The translations under genes and the position numbers were made by a program. From the NCBI GenBank assembly GCA_050250815.1, contig JBFWNY010000025.1, positions 1-59,248 of the forward strand: a stretch of DNA of 59,248 nucleotides, in the 5' to 3' direction. The notes under the pieces were generated by a model. The model was not told the origin of the DNA and made no database searches. It worked only from the letters and a program-made list of their open reading frames with translations. This DNA comes from JAEUMD01 sp050250815. GTDB taxonomy: Bacteria; Pseudomonadota; Alphaproteobacteria; Rhizobiales; Hyphomicrobiaceae. Below are positions 16,960-26,253 of this stretch, piece after piece. The number at the start of each line of letters is the position of its first letter. Positions within the stretch are counted from its first letter, which is position 1.

Positions 16960-18858
16960 CTACCGGCCGCGGCGGACGATGCGCGGCAGCTCGTCGCCGC
17001 CCATGTCGTCGGCGGCAAAGCGCGTGTCGGCACGGCCCTGGCCGCCACCGTGCCCCATGTCGGCTGCGGCGTTGGTCCAACCCGGCTGCTCACCGGCCGG
17101 GGCATAGGAGTCGCCCGACCCGGTCGCCTGCGCGCGCTGTGCGGGCCGCTGCGCTGCGGGCTGAGTTGCGCCGCCGGCGAACCATGCATCGATGAGGTCC
17201 AGCTCCTCGGCCGATAGGCTGAGGCCCTGGCTGCGGCAGCGCGCAACGACGAAGTTGCGGAAGCGGCCAGCGAACAGGCGTTGTGAGGCGCCCTGCTCGA
17301 ACCACGGGTCCTGCTCGCTCACCACGTCGAGGACGAACCGCACGTCGTCGCGGCGCATGTCGATGCCGATCTCGCCAGCGCGCTGGGCGATGGCGTTGAG
17401 CGTCGATGTGCCGTTAAAGCCGTTGCGCGTGATCTCTTCCGCCATCACGTCGAACAGCGCGCGGTATTCGGGTGGCGACAGCGGCGGCGCCTGGCAGGCG
17501 TCGTGGATGCGCGCAATCGAGCGCTGGATGGTGGTGGCGCCATTCTCCTGCGCTCCGCGCGGTGCGGGAGCGGCAGGCGCATTGGCCCGTGGTGGCGGTG
17601 GTGCAGGCGCACGCGGCGGTGGCGGCTGCTGGCCGAAGGCGGCCGGGCCGGGCTGAGGCGCAGGGGGTGCGCTTTGCGCAGCGGGGGCTTCGGGCAGCGG
17701 ACGCTGCTGCGGCTGATGCTGCTGCGGTTCACGCGCCGCCAGAGGCTGGCCCATACGGGCCGCCGCATATTCGGCCGCAGCCGAGTTGCGCGCCGCCAGC
17801 GGTTCGCTTGCGCGCTGCGGCTCAGGCGCCGGGCGCACGTCGAAGTGGGGTTCGATGCGCTCGTCTCGCACCGGCTGCGGGTTCTCGACACGAGCTTCCA
17901 CGCGCGGTTCCGTCCGGGCGGCTGCCGGCGGCAGCGCCGCTCGCGCCGGTGCCTCGACAGCGATGCGGCGCGAGGCGTCGAACACGAAGTAGGGCGCCTG
18001 GTCGCTCATCTGCAGGTCGCCGGTAAGCCCCTTCGCCAGCAGATCGCGGAACGTGCCGCTGCCGCCCCAGGCGGTGCCCACGGTACGCTCGTGCCCGATG
18101 TTGAGAACGGCACGGTCGGCAAGTGCCTCCAGCGGCACCGGCTGCCCGGCCGAGCGGACCGCATCGGCCACCTCCTTGAGGATCACGCGGCGTGTCTCTT
18201 CGAGATCGGCGGGACTTGGCAGCTCCGGCCGCGCAGAGGCCGCGTTGTTGGCCTCCTCCGCAGTCAGCATCTTGCCGTCGAGCAGCAGCTGAATGAGATC
18301 GCTTTCGCGCACCTCACCGTCGCTGATCGCCGTGTAGGGCGCGGCCGTGTAGTCGTTGGCGAAGATGACCGTGCGCCGGGCATGCGCACGCAGACGGTGC
18401 AGCAGGGGCGTGAAGTCGGCATCGCCCGACAGGATGACGAACTCGTCGAAGTACGTGTCGTGATTGAGATAGTCGCGGACGTCCATGACCATGCGGATGT
18501 CCGAGGAATTCTTGAGCTGCGCGGTGAGCGGCGGGCAGTCCACGACCTCGAAGCCCGCGCGCAGGAAGTGATGGCGCACGAACGGGAAGGAGTTCATGTC
18601 GGTGGAGTTGTCCGACGAGTTGCGCCGCGGCACGGGGTTTCCGTAGCAGCGATTCATCACGATGCGGCGCGGCACGTCGAGTGACGGGCCGTTGGTGGGC
18701 GTGATGAGCCGCCCGCTCATCAGCTCGCCGATCCAGAGCGGGGCATCCTTGGCGAAGCGCTTGGCCGCTTCCTCGCTCTTACGCTTCAGCGACAGGTAGA
18801 TGTTGTCATAGTCGACGAACACCGTGCTGAGCAGCGCGCCGCCTGAATTACTCTTCAT
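16960..18858 (-). CDS. NYN-domain protein (PIN-like RNase fold) with possible LOTUS-like module and long Pro/Ala linker
   Basis: Residues about 10-195 of 632 form a NYN domain of the LabA/DUF88 type, with acidic metal-site motifs FVDYDNIYLS and ILSGDADFTPLLHRL. Residues about 215-295 (ILKEVADAVRSAGQPVPLE ... FRDLLAKGL ... PYFVFD) resemble an OST-HTH/LOTUS winged helix, a common RNA-binding partner of NYN. Residues 300-440 are a Pro/Ala/Gln-rich linker, and 445-565 form a second conserved helical module. The family is predicted to cleave or bind RNA; the substrate is unknown. The start ATG at 18858 has AAGAGG immediately before it, too close for a good SD, so the exact start is uncertain. A terminator follows at 16901-16927. 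Confidence 0.88.
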   Translation of the reverse strand: MKSNSGGALLSTVFVDYDNIYLSLKRKSEEAAKRFAKDAPLWIGELMSGRLITPTNGPSLDVPRRIVMNRCYGNPVPRRNSSDNSTDMNSFPFVRHHFLRAGFEVVDCPPLTAQLKNSSDIRMVMDVRDYLNHDTYFDEFVILSGDADFTPLLHRLRAHARRTVIFANDYTAAPYTAISDGEVRESDLIQLLLDGKMLTAEEANNAASARPELPSPADLEETRRVILKEVADAVRSAGQPVPLEALADRAVLNIGHERTVGTAWGGSGTFRDLLAKGLTGDLQMSDQAPYFVFDASRRIAVEAPARAALPPAAARTEPRVEARVENPQPVRDERIEPHFDVRPAPEPQRASEPLAARNSAAAEYAAARMGQPLAAREPQQHQPQQRPLPEAPAAQSAPPAPQPGPAAFGQQPPPPRAPAPPPPRANAPAAPAPRGAQENGATTIQRSIARIHDACQAPPLSPPEYRALFDVMAEEITRNGFNGTSTLNAIAQRAGEIGIDMRRDDVRFVLDVVSEQDPWFEQGASQRLFAGRFRNFVVARCRSQGLSLSAEELDLIDAWFAGGATQPAAQRPAQRAQATGSGDSYAPAGEQPGWTNAAADMGHGGGQGRADTRFAADDMGGDELPRIVRRGR

Positions 18859-19050
18859 CCTCTTGGGCCCCCACTTTGCCGCATTCGAGCATTGGGCGCG
18901 CAGTCTTTATGAGTCGTGGTGCAGCGGCAAGCGCACCTCGGCATCGGTCAGCGTGTATTGTGGAAAAGTATTATACTACAGCACGTTATGTTGATTTTTG
19001 TGCTGTGGTGAGTGGTGGAAAAGCGGTGGACGGCTAGATGCCTTGCGGGC

Positions 19051-19512
19051 TCATGTTCGTTGCCCGATTCGCGTCACCGTCGCGACCTCAGGCGCGAACT
19101 CCGGCGGCGCCATTTCGAAGCCTGTAAATTCGAAGCCCGGTGCCACGGTGCAGCCGACGAGCGTCCAAGCGCCAAGGCTGCGCGCCTGCTGCCAGTGCCC
19201 TGCCGGGACCACAGCCTGGGGCCTTGCGCCCGAGGCCAGTGTGTTGCCCAGCGTCAGGATGTTGGCCTGGTCGGAATTGGGTGCGATCAGCAACTCGAGG
19301 GGTGTGCCCGCATGCCAGTGCCAGACTTCGACGGCGTCGACGCGATGCCAGCGCGAGGTGACGCCTTCCGGCAGCAGAAAGTAGATCGCGGTTGAATGGG
19401 CGCGGCCGCCTGCCGGTGCCGCATCGCGGAACGTCTCGCGGTAGAAGCCACCCTCCGGGTGCGGCGCGAGGCCCAGCAGCGCGATGACGTCGTCGGCGGT
19501 CAGGTCGTGCAT
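19051..19512 (-). CDS. Cupin-fold protein, DUF985 family
   Basis: The 153-residue protein is a single cupin barrel of the DUF985 type: it begins with LLGLAPHPEGGFYRETF and has SRWHRVDAVEVWHWHAG, PAGHWQQA and GCTVAPGFEF. His and Glu residues in the second motif may bind a metal or a sugar-like ligand. The biochemical role of the family is not established. The ATG at 19512 follows GGAG nine bases upstream. It lies between gloB and the NYN gene, all on the minus strand, but with gaps over 120 bp on each side. Confidence 0.9.
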   Translation of the reverse strand: MHDLTADDVIALLGLAPHPEGGFYRETFRDAAPAGGRAHSTAIYFLLPEGVTSRWHRVDAVEVWHWHAGTPLELLIAPNSDQANILTLGNTLASGARPQAVVPAGHWQQARSLGAWTLVGCTVAPGFEFTGFEMAPPEFAPEVATVTRIGQRT

Positions 19513-19637
19513 CGAGGTAAGCTCCGCTAGATCGCGTTGGTGGCTCGCGGAAACATGGGCCCGATCGAGCTACTTGTTCGAAGCATGCCTTTCACGCTGG
19601 ACCGCAGGCACTTCAGCTCAGCATCTCCCACCGAACG

Positions 19638-20408
19638 TCACGCGCGGTTCTTGCGCTCGCGGATCTCGGCGAAGACCTGCCAGATCGGCGCGCCACTCAT
19701 GCCGAGGCGCTGCTGGATCGCCGGCACGTGAGCGCGCAGAAACGGATTGGTGGCAAGCTCCTCGGCGATGGTCGTGGGCAGCGTTGCTCGGCCCGCCTTG
19801 CGCGCCACTTCGACCTCTGCGACGCGCTTTTGCAGCGTCGCGTTGTCCGGCTCGATGGTGAGCGCGAACCGGCCATTCGACAGCGTATACTCGTGGCCAC
19901 AGTAGACGGCCGTTTCGCCGGGAAGCGCCGCAAGCTTCTGCAACGAGGCGTGCATTTGCTCGGGCGTGCCTTCGAAGATGCGTCCGCAGCCCATGGCGAA
20001 CAGAGTGTCGCCGACGAACGCGACGCCAGCGGTATCGCATACGTAGGCAATGTGGCCGAGCGTGTGACCCGGTGTTGCGATGATGCGCAGGTCCAGCGTG
20101 CCGAAGCGGTAGTGATCGCCATCGCCGACGGCCACATCGATGCCGGGGATTTTCGCCGCCTCGCCCTTCGGGCCGACGATGGTGCAGCCAGTCGCCTCCT
20201 TCAGCTCCTCGTTACCTTGCGTATGGTCGGCGTGATGATGCGTCGTCAGGATATGCGTGAGCTTCCACCCCTTCGCGTCGAGCGCTCGCTCGATCGGATA
20301 GACCTCCGGAGCATCGATGGATGCTGTTGCGCCGCTCTGGGGGTCGTGGATGAGCACGCCGAAATTGTCGGAGAGGCAGGGGAACTGGTGGATGTCGAGC
20401 CGGGACAT
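19638..20408 (-). CDS. gloB: Hydroxyacylglutathione hydrolase (glyoxalase II)
   Basis: The 256-residue metallo-beta-lactamase-fold enzyme has the binuclear metal motif THHHADHT, further ligands in TPGHTLGH, GDTLFAMGCGR and CGHEYT, and the C-terminal glutathione-binding domain (NPFLRAH). It hydrolyses S-D-lactoylglutathione to lactate, completing methylglyoxal detoxification. The ATG at 20408 (MSRLDIHQFPCLSDNFG) fits family starts; the frame is open further upstream but not gene-like. It lies 106 bp after the DUF1850 gene and could receive read-through from the TRAP operon. Confidence 0.95.
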   Translation of the reverse strand: MSRLDIHQFPCLSDNFGVLIHDPQSGATASIDAPEVYPIERALDAKGWKLTHILTTHHHADHTQGNEELKEATGCTIVGPKGEAAKIPGIDVAVGDGDHYRFGTLDLRIIATPGHTLGHIAYVCDTAGVAFVGDTLFAMGCGRIFEGTPEQMHASLQKLAALPGETAVYCGHEYTLSNGRFALTIEPDNATLQKRVAEVEVARKAGRATLPTTIAEELATNPFLRAHVPAIQQRLGMSGAPIWQVFAEIRERKNRA

Positions 20409-20514
20409 ATCGTTTCCGTGTCTGATGCGAGTGCGGACAGGGGCACTGTTGAGCGTCGTGATGCAGCGCTTTGTGGGAGATGGGGGCAGGATTGTCGAGC
20501 CTCGATTGGCAGGC

Positions 20515-20895
20515 TCAGCTGCCCTTCTGCGCAGCGCACGGGGCAATCTCCAGCGTGTCCGGGGCATCGCGCGACGTGCCGATCTCCCGGCACGAACCCT
20601 CCGCACACACGCGCCAGCGTCCAGCCGCGCCGCCGGCGTTGGCAAGCCGCAAGCGCTCAACGCTCATGCCGCGCCCCGGATAAACCCACCAGCCGTTCGC
20701 GAGCCGCGCGTTCTCGGGCGGCTCCATGCCGGCGCCTGAACCCTTTATGCGCCCTTCCACCAGGACGAGTTTGCCATCACCAAGGCGCCAGTCTTCCTCC
20801 CACCCGGTGCGTTCCACCGAATGCGTCCAGGCCAGCGTGAACGCTTGCAGTGCGACGACAGTCGTCGTGGTGCCGGCAACAAGACAGATGGGCAT
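20515..20895 (-). CDS. DUF1850 protein, TRAP-associated
   Basis: The 126-residue protein starts with a hydrophobic leader (MPICLVAGTTTTVVALQAF) and then has the DUF1850 core: LAWTHSVERTGWEEDW followed by LVLVEGRIKGSGAGMEPP and NGWWVYPG. DUF1850 genes regularly sit next to TAXI-type TRAP transporters, as here (24 bp after the permease). The function is unknown; a small periplasmic or membrane-anchored accessory to the transporter is the reasonable inference. Confidence 0.88.
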   Translation of the reverse strand: MPICLVAGTTTTVVALQAFTLAWTHSVERTGWEEDWRLGDGKLVLVEGRIKGSGAGMEPPENARLANGWWVYPGRGMSVERLRLANAGGAAGRWRVCAEGSCREIGTSRDAPDTLEIAPCAAQKGS

Positions 20896-20919
20896 CGTCG
20901 CGGCTCCGCTGCTCTGCGG

Positions 20920-23052
20920 TCAGCGGCTTGCGCGCTGAGGTGAGTGATTGCGGACGCGATATATGTGGAGCGCAACGGTGGCGAGCGCGAGTATGAAGCC
21001 GATCTCATCGGTGAGCGGTACCGCGGCTATAAGCGTGATGGCTGCAACTGCTGCCAGGATGCGTTCGGCCCACGTCATCATCTGCTTGAGGTAGCCGATC
21101 ACCGCAGCGCCCCACAGCCCGATCGAGATCGCGACCTTGAAGATGATGTAGGCGACCGCAGCCGGATAGCCCCAGGCCTGCGCCAGCGGTCCACCGTCCT
21201 GCAGCATGAGGGCGGGCGTGTAGACAGCCATGAAGGGGATGACGAATCCAGCAGCGGCGACCTTCACCGCCTCGATGGATATTCGCAGGCCCGTTTCGCG
21301 CGCGATCGGTGCCGCGGCAAAGCACGCGAGCGCGACGGGTGGCGTCAGGTCGGCGAGAATGCCGAAGTAGAACACGAACATGTGGGAGACGATCAGCGGC
21401 ACGCCGAGGGCGAGAAGTGCCGGCCCTGCAAGCGAGGACGTGATGATGTAGTTGGGGATGGTCGGGATACCCATGCCCAGGATGATGCAGGTGATCATCG
21501 TCAGGACGAGGGAGAGGAACAGGCTCTCCTTGCCGACCGAGACAATGAAGCCGCCAAACGTCGTTGCGGCCCCGGTGAGCGTCATGGTGCCGATGATGAT
21601 GCCGACGATGGCGCAGGCGATACCCACCGAAAGCGCTGTCTTGGCGCCTTCCGCCAGACCGACGATGGCGCTCCATACCGTCTCGCGGCCCTTGCGCATC
21701 GTCATGTTGATCGCGATGAGCGCCAGGATGGCAAGGCCGACGACGCCCAGGCCGTACTTGAAGAACGCAGCGCCGACGGTGCCCAGGCCGATCCAGAACA
21801 GATAGCGCAAGGCGCCTTCGGGCAATCCCAGCACGGCCGATCCGCCCAGGATCAGCAAAACCGTCATGGCGAGGCCGACGGTGCCGGCGAACAGCGGCGT
21901 GTAGCCGGAGAACAGCAGGTAGACGAGTGTCGCCAGCGGTAGGATGAGGTACCACTGCGAGATGATCGCGCGTTTGGCCGATGGCAGTTCGTCACGCGAA
22001 AGGCCCAGAAGATTGCGCTTGCCTGCCTCCAGATGCACCATCCAGAACGCGGAGGCGAAGTAGAGGATCGCCGGCACGACGGCGGCCTTGACGACCTCGG
22101 CATAGGGCACGTCCAGCGTTTCGGCCATGATGAAGGCGACCGCGCCCATGACCGGCGGCATGATCTGTCCGCCCATCGAGGCCGTCGCCTCGACACCGCC
22201 GGCGAATGCCGCGCGATAACCGAAGCGCTTCATCAGTGGGATCGTGAACTGGCCGGTCGTGACGACATTGGCGACGCCCGACCCCGAAATCGTTCCCATC
22301 ATGCCCGACGAGATGACGGATACTTTCGCCGCGCCGCCCTTCGACGCGCCGACCAGGCCAAGCGACACGTCGGTGAAGAGCTGGATCATGCCAGCACGTT
22401 CGAGATAGGCGCCGAACAGGATGAACAGGAAGATGTAGGTCGAGGACACGTACGTCGGAATGCCGTAGATGCCTTCGGTGCCGAAGGCCATGTGATCGAT
22501 GACCTGCGTAAAGTCGTAACCGCGGTGGTTGAGCGGCGCCGGCAGCAGATGGCCGAGCAGGCAGTAGGCAAGGAACAGCCCGGCGAGCACAGGCAGCGCC
22601 GGGCCCATCAGCCGCCAGGTCGCGATGAACAGTACGGCCAGCGCCGTACAGCCGACAGCGATGTCGAGCGTCGTCGGGTCGCCGGATCGCAGGATCAGTG
22701 CCTTGTACTCCCACCACTGATAGATCGCGACAGCGAAGCCGATGAGGCCGAGCAGCCAGGCGGCCGCATGCACCAGCGTCGGGCGATGGCGCGCGGCCGC
22801 CAGCAGCGGCAGGCCCAGCAGCATCAGGAATCCGACATGGAACGACCGCACGAGCTGGCTCGGCATGTCGACGACATGCGCAGCGGTCGCGAGCTGGAAG
22901 AGGGAGAAGACGATCGCGATCACGAACAGCAGCTTTCCCTCGAGCGTGTCGGGGAAGGACCTGGCAAGCGGATCGTGCAGGCCGAGATCGGCGTCTTCGG
23001 CGGCGGCGGCGTGTTGTGGTGGCTCGGCTGCCGGCGGGGGTGAAGCGGTCAT
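20920..23052 (-). CDS. TRAP transporter fused permease (4TM/12TM, DctQM-type)
   Basis: The 710-residue product has a short cytoplasmic Pro/Ala-rich N-terminus, a four-helix small-subunit part (about residues 35-180) and a large DctM-like part with 12 or more helices. Family motifs include GAYLERAGM, ISSGMMGTISGSGVANVVTTGQ, TASMGGQIMPPVMGA and GMGIPTIPNYI. It mediates sodium- or proton-driven import of an organic acid delivered by the TAXI binding protein encoded just upstream. The substrate cannot be inferred. It is the second gene of a TAXI-permease-DUF1850 operon. Confidence 0.95.
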   Translation of the reverse strand: MTASPPPAAEPPQHAAAAEDADLGLHDPLARSFPDTLEGKLLFVIAIVFSLFQLATAAHVVDMPSQLVRSFHVGFLMLLGLPLLAAARHRPTLVHAAAWLLGLIGFAVAIYQWWEYKALILRSGDPTTLDIAVGCTALAVLFIATWRLMGPALPVLAGLFLAYCLLGHLLPAPLNHRGYDFTQVIDHMAFGTEGIYGIPTYVSSTYIFLFILFGAYLERAGMIQLFTDVSLGLVGASKGGAAKVSVISSGMMGTISGSGVANVVTTGQFTIPLMKRFGYRAAFAGGVEATASMGGQIMPPVMGAVAFIMAETLDVPYAEVVKAAVVPAILYFASAFWMVHLEAGKRNLLGLSRDELPSAKRAIISQWYLILPLATLVYLLFSGYTPLFAGTVGLAMTVLLILGGSAVLGLPEGALRYLFWIGLGTVGAAFFKYGLGVVGLAILALIAINMTMRKGRETVWSAIVGLAEGAKTALSVGIACAIVGIIIGTMTLTGAATTFGGFIVSVGKESLFLSLVLTMITCIILGMGIPTIPNYIITSSLAGPALLALGVPLIVSHMFVFYFGILADLTPPVALACFAAAPIARETGLRISIEAVKVAAAGFVIPFMAVYTPALMLQDGGPLAQAWGYPAAVAYIIFKVAISIGLWGAAVIGYLKQMMTWAERILAAVAAITLIAAVPLTDEIGFILALATVALHIYRVRNHSPQRASR

Positions 23053-23098
23053 CGCGGACCTTGTTGATTAGGCGGGCAAGCGGCGAACGCAGGAAGGC

Positions 23099-23136
23099 CC
23101 CGCGCGAGGCCGGATCGGATCACGGCCTCGCGCGGG
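23099..23136 (-). other. Perfect 13-bp hairpin between TAXI binding protein and TRAP permease genes
   Basis: CCCGCGCGAGGCC (23099-23111) and GGCCTCGCGCGGG (23124-23136) pair perfectly, immediately after the binding-protein stop codon. There is no T tract. Such intercistronic hairpins often protect the upstream message and give more binding protein than permease. Confidence 0.7.
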
Positions 23137-23142
23137 AGTCCG

Positions 23143-24114
23143 TTACTTCAGGATGCCTTTCTCCTTGAAGTAGCGCTCAGCGCCCGGGTGCAGCGGCACC
23201 GGCACGCCCTGCGTCGCCGTTTCGAGCTTGATCGCCTTTGCCGCCTTGTGGGCCGCGACCATGTCGCCGAGGTTCTCGAACAGCTGCTTGGTCATCTGGT
23301 AGACGACCTCCTCGGGCACGTCGGCGTGCGTGACGAGGATGTTGCGCACCGCCAGCGTCGGCACTGCTTCCGTCTGTCCCTCATAGGTGTTCGCCGGAAT
23401 TTCGGCGGCGCCGTAGGGAGCGCCGAGCTTTTCGGCGACGCTCGCCGGTACAGCCACGACCTGGATTGGCAGCGAACTCGCCAGATCGCGGATCGAGGCG
23501 ACGCCGAGACCGGCGGACTGCAGCGTGGCGTCGAGCTGCCGGTTCTTGATCAGCTCGACCGATTCCGCGAACGGCAGGTATTCTGTCTTGCCCAGATCGG
23601 CATAGCTCATGCCCATGGCGGCGAAGATGGCGCGGGCATTGAGCTCGGTGCCTGATTTGGGGGCGCCGACTGACAGTCCCTTGCCCTTGATGTCCGCGAA
23701 CGACTTGATGCCGCTCTCCTTGGACGCGACGATCTGGATGTAATTCGAGTAGACGCCGGCGATGCCGCGCAGCTTGTCGAGCTTCTCCTTGAAGCCCGCT
23801 TCCGCATCACCCTCCCACGCCAGCTTGACGCTGTCGCCGAGCGCCAGCGCGATCTCGCCCTTGCCCTTCTGCAGCAGGTTGAGGTTCTCGACCGATGCTT
23901 TCGTCGACTGCACCTGGGCGCGCACGCCCGGAATCTTCTCGCCATAGATTTTCGACATGGCGACGCCCAGGGGGTAGTAGACACCGCTGGTGCCGCCGGT
24001 GAGGATGTTGATGAACGTCTCGGCCCGCGCCACTCCCGGCGTCAGCGCCAGCCCCGCGGCCAAGCCGATTGCGCCCCACACGGCGCCTGCGTTCGCCCGT
24101 CTCGCCTGCAGCAT
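23143..24114 (-). CDS. TAXI-family TRAP transporter substrate-binding protein
   Basis: The 323-residue precursor has a signal peptide of about 31 residues ending GVARAE. The mature part begins FINILTGGTSGVYYPLG, the diagnostic start of TAXI (TRAP-associated extracytoplasmic) receptors, with VQSTKASVENLNLL following. It captures the substrate in the periplasm for the fused permease. The ATG at 24114 follows AGGGAGAG. The permease gene begins 90 bp downstream after a hairpin. It is the first gene of the transporter operon. Confidence 0.95.
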   Translation of the reverse strand: MLQARRANAGAVWGAIGLAAGLALTPGVARAETFINILTGGTSGVYYPLGVAMSKIYGEKIPGVRAQVQSTKASVENLNLLQKGKGEIALALGDSVKLAWEGDAEAGFKEKLDKLRGIAGVYSNYIQIVASKESGIKSFADIKGKGLSVGAPKSGTELNARAIFAAMGMSYADLGKTEYLPFAESVELIKNRQLDATLQSAGLGVASIRDLASSLPIQVVAVPASVAEKLGAPYGAAEIPANTYEGQTEAVPTLAVRNILVTHADVPEEVVYQMTKQLFENLGDMVAAHKAAKAIKLETATQGVPVPLHPGAERYFKEKGILK

Positions 24115-24376
24115 GGTCGTCTCTCCCTGTCGCTTTTCTCGTTCGACACTTCGTTCGGAACTCAATCGGATATGAGCGCGGCACCCGGCCGCACCCCGCA
24201 ACGTTAGCAAGCCGCACGCGGCAAGGCACTGTCTTTTGACGTGATTGTGCTTTTCGCCCTTGCGAAGGTTCCACCCACGGCGGGCATGCGGGTGCCCGGT
24301 GCCGGGACGCGAGCCCAGGGGTTAGAGCCTCGGGCAGGGTTGCGCGGGGACACGAAACACCCAACAGTGGCGGCCC

Positions 24377-25093
24377 ATGAATCTCGACGTGCTCGAGCTC
24401 CGCGACTTCTATGCCTCCTCGCTCGGGCAGGTGGTGCGCCGGCTGCTGTCGGCGCGCATCCGCGCCCGCTGGACCTCGGTGCGCGGGCAGACGGTCGTCG
24501 GGCTCGGATTTGCAACGCCCTACCTTGGCGCATATCGCAAGGAGGCCACACACGTCGTCGCCCTGATGCCGGCCACGCAAGGTGCGCTGGTCTGGCCGCG
24601 TGAGGGCGGGGTGCTGTCGGTGCTGGCCGACGAGGACCGGCTGCCCCTGGGTGACGCCAGCATCGACAAGATGCTGGCCATCCACTGCCTCGAAGGGGCG
24701 GAGCGCATCCGTCCTCTTCTGCGCGAGATCTGGCGGGTCCTGGCGCCGGAAGGCAGCGTGATACTGGTGGTTCCCAACCGCCGGGGCCTGTGGGCGCGCG
24801 TCGACACGACGCCGTTTGGGCACGGGCGGCCCTACAGCCGGCGGCAGCTCATGCGGCTGCTCGAAGAATCGATGTTCCACCCGGTGGACTGGTCGCCGTC
24901 GCTATTCCTGCCGCCGTTCGACCGGCGCCTTGTCGTCCGGTCCGCGATCGCGATCGAACGCGTCGGCGCGACCGTCACGCCGGGCTTTGCGGGCGTTGTC
25001 GTGGTCGAAGCCAAGAAGGAACTGGTGGCCGCGGTCGGCAAAGCCGAACGGGTGCGCGGCGTGGGCGAGCTTGCCGCCTCGGCGCGGCGCTGA
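24377..25093 (+). CDS. SAM-dependent methyltransferase (class I)
   Basis: The 238-residue protein has a methyltransferase-11-like core: VVGLGFATPYLGAY corresponds to the SAM-binding loop, DRLPLGDASIDKMLAIH to the acidic and post-I motifs, and EIWRVLAPEGSVILVVPNR to the usual end of the fold. The SAM loop is less glycine-rich than usual. The C-terminal 70 residues are an extension specific to an alphaproteobacterial family often found beside gloB. The substrate is unknown. It is divergent from the TRAP operon across 262 bp in which I see no other gene. Confidence 0.85.
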   Translation: MNLDVLELRDFYASSLGQVVRRLLSARIRARWTSVRGQTVVGLGFATPYLGAYRKEATHVVALMPATQGALVWPREGGVLSVLADEDRLPLGDASIDKMLAIHCLEGAERIRPLLREIWRVLAPEGSVILVVPNRRGLWARVDTTPFGHGRPYSRRQLMRLLEESMFHPVDWSPSLFLPPFDRRLVVRSAIAIERVGATVTPGFAGVVVVEAKKELVAAVGKAERVRGVGELAASARR

Positions 25094-25276
25094 CGGTGTG
25101 TTCGCGGGGGAAAACCCCTGCTTCGGCACCCGGTGAGCCGCCTGCATGCCACAGTTGCCGACAAGAATGTTGCGCAAGGCCCCGCCCGAGCTTGTCGCCC
25201 TGGCCCCAGGTCGGATATTTCGTGTGCCTACGGGATGGGCGCGGCTTGCGCCGCGATAGTCTTCAGAGGGATGCGC

Positions 25277-26131
25277 ATGAGACGTGCGATCGTCTGCCTG
25301 AGCGTGCTGGCCGCTGCTGCCGTGGCCACGTCGGGGTCGGTGCTCGCCCAGGGCTGGAATGAGCACGGCCCGGTTTTCGCAAGCGATCTCAAGCGCAAGG
25401 CTGAGCAGGAAGAAGCCCGGCGTGAGGAGCGCCGCAAGGCCTACAAGCCGGTTGTCTATCCCAAGTACATGCAAGGCGGCGAGCGGCCGGAGATCAAGCC
25501 TGCCGAGCCGCCCATCGTCTACTTCGACCGCAAAGAGGATCCGGGCTCGATCATCATCGATACCGAGGAGCGCAAGCTCTACTTCGTGCTGCCCGGCAAG
25601 AAGGCCTACCAGTATCCGATCTCGGTCGGCCGCGAGGGCTTCACCTGGACCGGGACGGAGCGCATCAGCCGCATCGCGCAGTGGCCGTCCTGGACGCCTC
25701 CGCCCGAGATGCACAAGCGCGTGCCCGGACTGCCGCTCACGGTGACGGGCGGCATGAAGAACCCGCAGGGCGCGCGGGCGCTGTATCTGGGCAGTACCGT
25801 CTACCGCATCCACGGCACCAACAACGACCGCACCGTCGGCCGGGCGAATTCGTCGGGCTGTTTCCGGCTGACCAACGAGCACGTCGTGCATCTGGCATCC
25901 ATCGCCAAGGTCGGGACAAAGGTGCGGGTGCTGAAGTCCTATGCCGGCAATGTGAGCGAGAGCGTGCCGTTGTTCTCGCTGTTCAGCTGGGGCGACAGTG
26001 ACGAGCCCGCCGCGCCGCCGAAGAAGAAGGCGAAGCGGAAGAAGACAGCCGCGAAGAAGCCCGCCATGAAGCCTGCGGTGGCCGATGCCCCGCCCCCGCC
26101 CGCACCGACCAAGAAGGCGGCTGTGGAGTAG
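25277..26131 (+). CDS. Exported L,D-transpeptidase (YkuD/ErfK family)
   Basis: The 284-residue precursor has a signal peptide (MRRAIVCLSVLAAAAVA, cleaved near LAQG). The YkuD domain covers about residues 85-220, with the catalytic signature HGTNN ... SSGCFRLTNEH, in which Cys is the nucleophile. It should make 3-3 cross-links in peptidoglycan or attach proteins to it. The C-terminus is a Lys/Ala/Pro-rich tail (KKKAKRKKTAAKK). The start at 25277 is preferred to 25271 because AGAGGG lies seven bases upstream of it. A terminator follows. Confidence 0.93.
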   Translation: MRRAIVCLSVLAAAAVATSGSVLAQGWNEHGPVFASDLKRKAEQEEARREERRKAYKPVVYPKYMQGGERPEIKPAEPPIVYFDRKEDPGSIIIDTEERKLYFVLPGKKAYQYPISVGREGFTWTGTERISRIAQWPSWTPPPEMHKRVPGLPLTVTGGMKNPQGARALYLGSTVYRIHGTNNDRTVGRANSSGCFRLTNEHVVHLASIAKVGTKVRVLKSYAGNVSESVPLFSLFSWGDSDEPAAPPKKKAKRKKTAAKKPAMKPAVADAPPPPAPTKKAAVE

Positions 26132-26163
26132 GCGGACACCCGTTTTCGATCGCGTTTCAGAGG

Positions 26164-26194
26164 GCCGTCAATGATTCGGTGACGGCTTTTTTTT
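26164..26194 (+). terminator. Rho-independent terminator after the L,D-transpeptidase gene
   Basis: Stem GCCGTCA/TGACGGC (26164-26170 and 26180-26186) is followed by eight T residues. It insulates the transpeptidase from the TIR gene on the other strand. Confidence 0.85.
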
Positions 26195-26253
26195 GTGTCC
26201 GCGATGGGCCACCTGGAGCAGCCGTTGCGGACCACGCACGCGTCGTCTCCCGC

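Noticed and set aside
18930..19020. AT-rich stretch with AGTATTATACT upstream of the NYN gene as a tRNA or regulator site
   Set aside because: It contains a short perfect palindrome and may be promoter sequence, but no RNA fold and no known operator consensus could be matched.
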